Position numbers and translations under genes: made by a program. Positions 62,553 to 64,000 of a stretch of 64,000 nucleotides of DNA are shown here, in pieces. This DNA comes from Sphingopyxis macrogoltabida (lineage in GTDB: Bacteria > Pseudomonadota > Alphaproteobacteria > Sphingomonadales > Sphingomonadaceae), in contig NZ_CP009429.1 in assembly GCF_001314325.1 (NCBI RefSeq), positions 2,604,501-2,668,500 of the forward strand. Reading direction: 5' to 3'. The stretch's first letter is position 1, and every line of letters starts with the position of its first letter. The notes beneath the pieces were generated by a model. It was not told where the DNA came from. It was given only the letters and a program-made list of their open reading frames with translations, and did no database searches.

Positions 62553-64000
62553 TCATGCGGCCGGGCGCTGCGGCGCCATGTCGAAGCCGCGATAATCCTG
62601 CGCGACGATCTCGCGGCAGGTCTGGAGGAAATATTGCTGGCCGAGCGTGTAGAGCAGCATCTTGCGCCGCCCCCGTCCCTCGATGTTGTGGTTGATCCCG
62701 GTGAACCAGCTATTGGTCCGGCCCGCGAGCAACTGGTCGGCCTGATCGAGCACCTGCGTCGTCCAGTCGTCCTCGGCCGCCGCACTCGCTTCGCAGCGCG
62801 CAAGCCCGCGGCCCTCCATATGCCCGATGAGTTCGGCGACGAATTCGACATTCTGCTCGGCGCAGCGCGGGACGTTACAGAAGGTCGCGCCGCTGTGCGG
62901 ACCGACGATCATGAAGAAGTTCGGAAAACCGTGGCTCTGCAGGCCGAGGAAGGTGACCGGGCCGTCGTCCCATTTCTCGCGAAGCGTCAGCCCGCCCTTG
63001 CCGACGATGTCGATCTTGTCGAAAGCGCCGCGCACCGCGTCGAAGCCGGTGGCATAGATGATCGCGTCGAGCGGAACGAAACCGCTGCCGAAGCGCATCC
63101 CGTCGGGCGTGATCTCGACGAGCGGATCGGCGTTGACGTCGATCAGGTCGACGTTCGGCTGGTTGAACACCTCATAATAGCGCGTCTCCATCGGCACCCG
63201 CCGCGTGCCGAACAGATGGTCCTTGGGGATCAGCTTTTCGGCCGTTTCGGGATCGTTGACGCGCGAGCGGATCTTGCGCGCCAGAAAGTCGCTCGCCAGC
63301 CGCGCGGCTTTCTCGTCGACCGCCAGATCGCTGAAATTGCTCAGCCAGAAAGCAAAGCCGCGTTCGCCATATTTCCGTTCGTAAAAGGCCTCGCGCTCTT
63401 CATCGCCGACCTCGAAGGTCGTGCGCGGGTCCCAGTTGTGGACGAAGCCCGCATCGCTTTCGCGGCACGACCGGAAAATCTCGGCATAGCGCGCCTTGAT
63501 GTCGGCCATCTCTTCGGGCGCGATCGGCGCGTTGCACAGCGGCTTGCACCAGTTCGGCTCCTTCTGGATGACGGTAAGATGTCCCGCGACCTTCGCCATT
63601 TCCTGGATGACCTGCACCCCGGTGGCGCCGGTGCCGACGACCGCGACGCGCTTGCCCGCCAGCTCGATGCCGCCGCGCGGCCAGTCTGACGTGTGGAAAG
63701 AGGGTCCCGCAAAGCTGTCGCGCCCCGGAAAATTCGGGATGACCGGGATCGACAGGATGCCGACCGCGGTTACCAGGTAGCGCGCGCGCGCCTCATATCC
63801 GTCCTCGCAGCGCACCAGCCAGTGCCCCTCGCGCTCCTGCCAATGCGCGGAGGCGACGCGCGTATCGAAGCGAATGTCGCGGCGCAGGTCGAGCTTGTCG
63901 GCGACGCGGCGGAGATAGGCAAAGGTCTCGGGCTGCGGCGCGAAATGTTCGCTCCAGTCCCATTCCTGCAACATCTCCTCGTCGAAGGAGAAGCAATAGG
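62553..64000 (-). CDS. Baeyer-Villiger-type FAD monooxygenase, 5' end outside the window
   Basis: The visible part, about 480 residues, begins with a YCFSFDEEMLQEW-like sequence that continues the frame to base 64000, so the N-terminal FAD motif lies beyond the edge. The fingerprint FAGPSFHTSDWP (FxGxxxHxxxWP) and NADPH motif GTGATG are present, and the C-terminal GFPNFFMIVGPHSG segment is typical of the cyclohexanone-monooxygenase group. It differs strongly from the BVMO at 59809, so the two probably have different ketone ranges. It is separated from the HSL esterase by 18 bases. Confidence 0.93.
   Translation of the reverse strand, partial: YCFSFDEEMLQEWDWSEHFAPQPETFAYLRRVADKLDLRRDIRFDTRVASAHWQEREGHWLVRCEDGYEARARYLVTAVGILSIPVIPNFPGRDSFAGPSFHTSDWPRGGIELAGKRVAVVGTGATGVQVIQEMAKVAGHLTVIQKEPNWCKPLCNAPIAPEEMADIKARYAEIFRSCRESDAGFVHNWDPRTTFEVGDEEREAFYERKYGERGFAFWLSNFSDLAVDEKAARLASDFLARKIRSRVNDPETAEKLIPKDHLFGTRRVPMETRYYEVFNQPNVDLIDVNADPLVEITPDGMRFGSGFVPLDAIIYATGFDAVRGAFDKIDIVGKGGLTLREKWDDGPVTFLGLQSHGFPNFFMIVGPHSGATFCNVPRCAEQNVEFVAELIGHMEGRGLARCEASAAAEDDWTTQVLDQADQLLAGRTNSWFTGINHNIEGRGRRKMLLYTLGQQYFLQTCREIVAQDYRGFDMAPQRPAA

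Overview
The window is high-GC DNA with dense gene packing (many 1-4 base ATGA/GTGA/TGATG overlaps). It holds two TonB-dependent receptors of the type common in sphingomonads (signal peptide, then an EIIVTAQKR-like box), NodT/MacAB genes and several intergenic palindromic repeats. This points to an alphaproteobacterium of the Sphingomonadales, probably Sphingopyxis- or Sphingomonas-like. The genus is inferred; no rRNA or other phylogenetic marker is present.

Layout. 0-2.6 kb: guaB and a tandem HxlR-type regulator. 2.7-16.6 kb: an accessory catabolic block. It has a TonB receptor diverging from a tight operon (nitronate monooxygenase-like, carotenoid-oxygenase family, acyl-CoA synthetase, two unusual thiolases). 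A Xre-RES toxin-antitoxin pair with a palindromic operator follows, then thioesterase, hydrolase and an HpaB/AbfD-type flavoprotein facing an AraC regulator. 16.6-18.6 kb: MFS exporter, MobA and a 267-base nested inverted repeat.

18.6-44.6 kb: a large catabolic island. It contains HMG-CoA lyase against a class III CoA-transferase, five glutathione S-transferases (one frameshifted), DUF3237, a second TonB receptor, SDRs, MFS, SnoaL-like proteins, a CMD-family protein, an SMP-30 lactonase, a glyoxalase-fold protein, two AMP-dependent ligases and a MetE-like protein. It ends with a six-gene operon (ligase, hydrolase, APH-type kinase, enolase paralogue, D-2-hydroxyacid dehydrogenase, serine-less hydrolase), a MarR regulator and an FMN reductase. 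An AT-rich palindrome, core TTAGTATACTAA, recurs in the promoter regions of these units but in none of the housekeeping ones. I infer a regulon, plausibly run by the MarR protein at 43526, whose own promoter region holds one site.

44.6-50 kb: mostly housekeeping (thiG/thiS, aroQ, accB/accC, L,D-transpeptidases). 51-57.6 kb: ArsC-like protein and a NodT-MacA-MacB efflux operon ending in a serine beta-lactamase-fold protein. 57.7-64 kb: SDR, type VIII-like esterase, two Baeyer-Villiger-type monooxygenases and an HSL-family esterase, together suited to converting alcohol to ketone to ester to acid. The last gene runs off the window.

The most interesting candidates are (1) the palindrome-linked regulon, (2) the kinase/enolase-paralogue/hydroxyacid-dehydrogenase operon at 36.7-43.4 kb, in which the enolase lacks the histidine equivalent to yeast His373 and a hydrolase has lost its nucleophile, and (3) the operon with two thiolases that deviate at active-site motifs.
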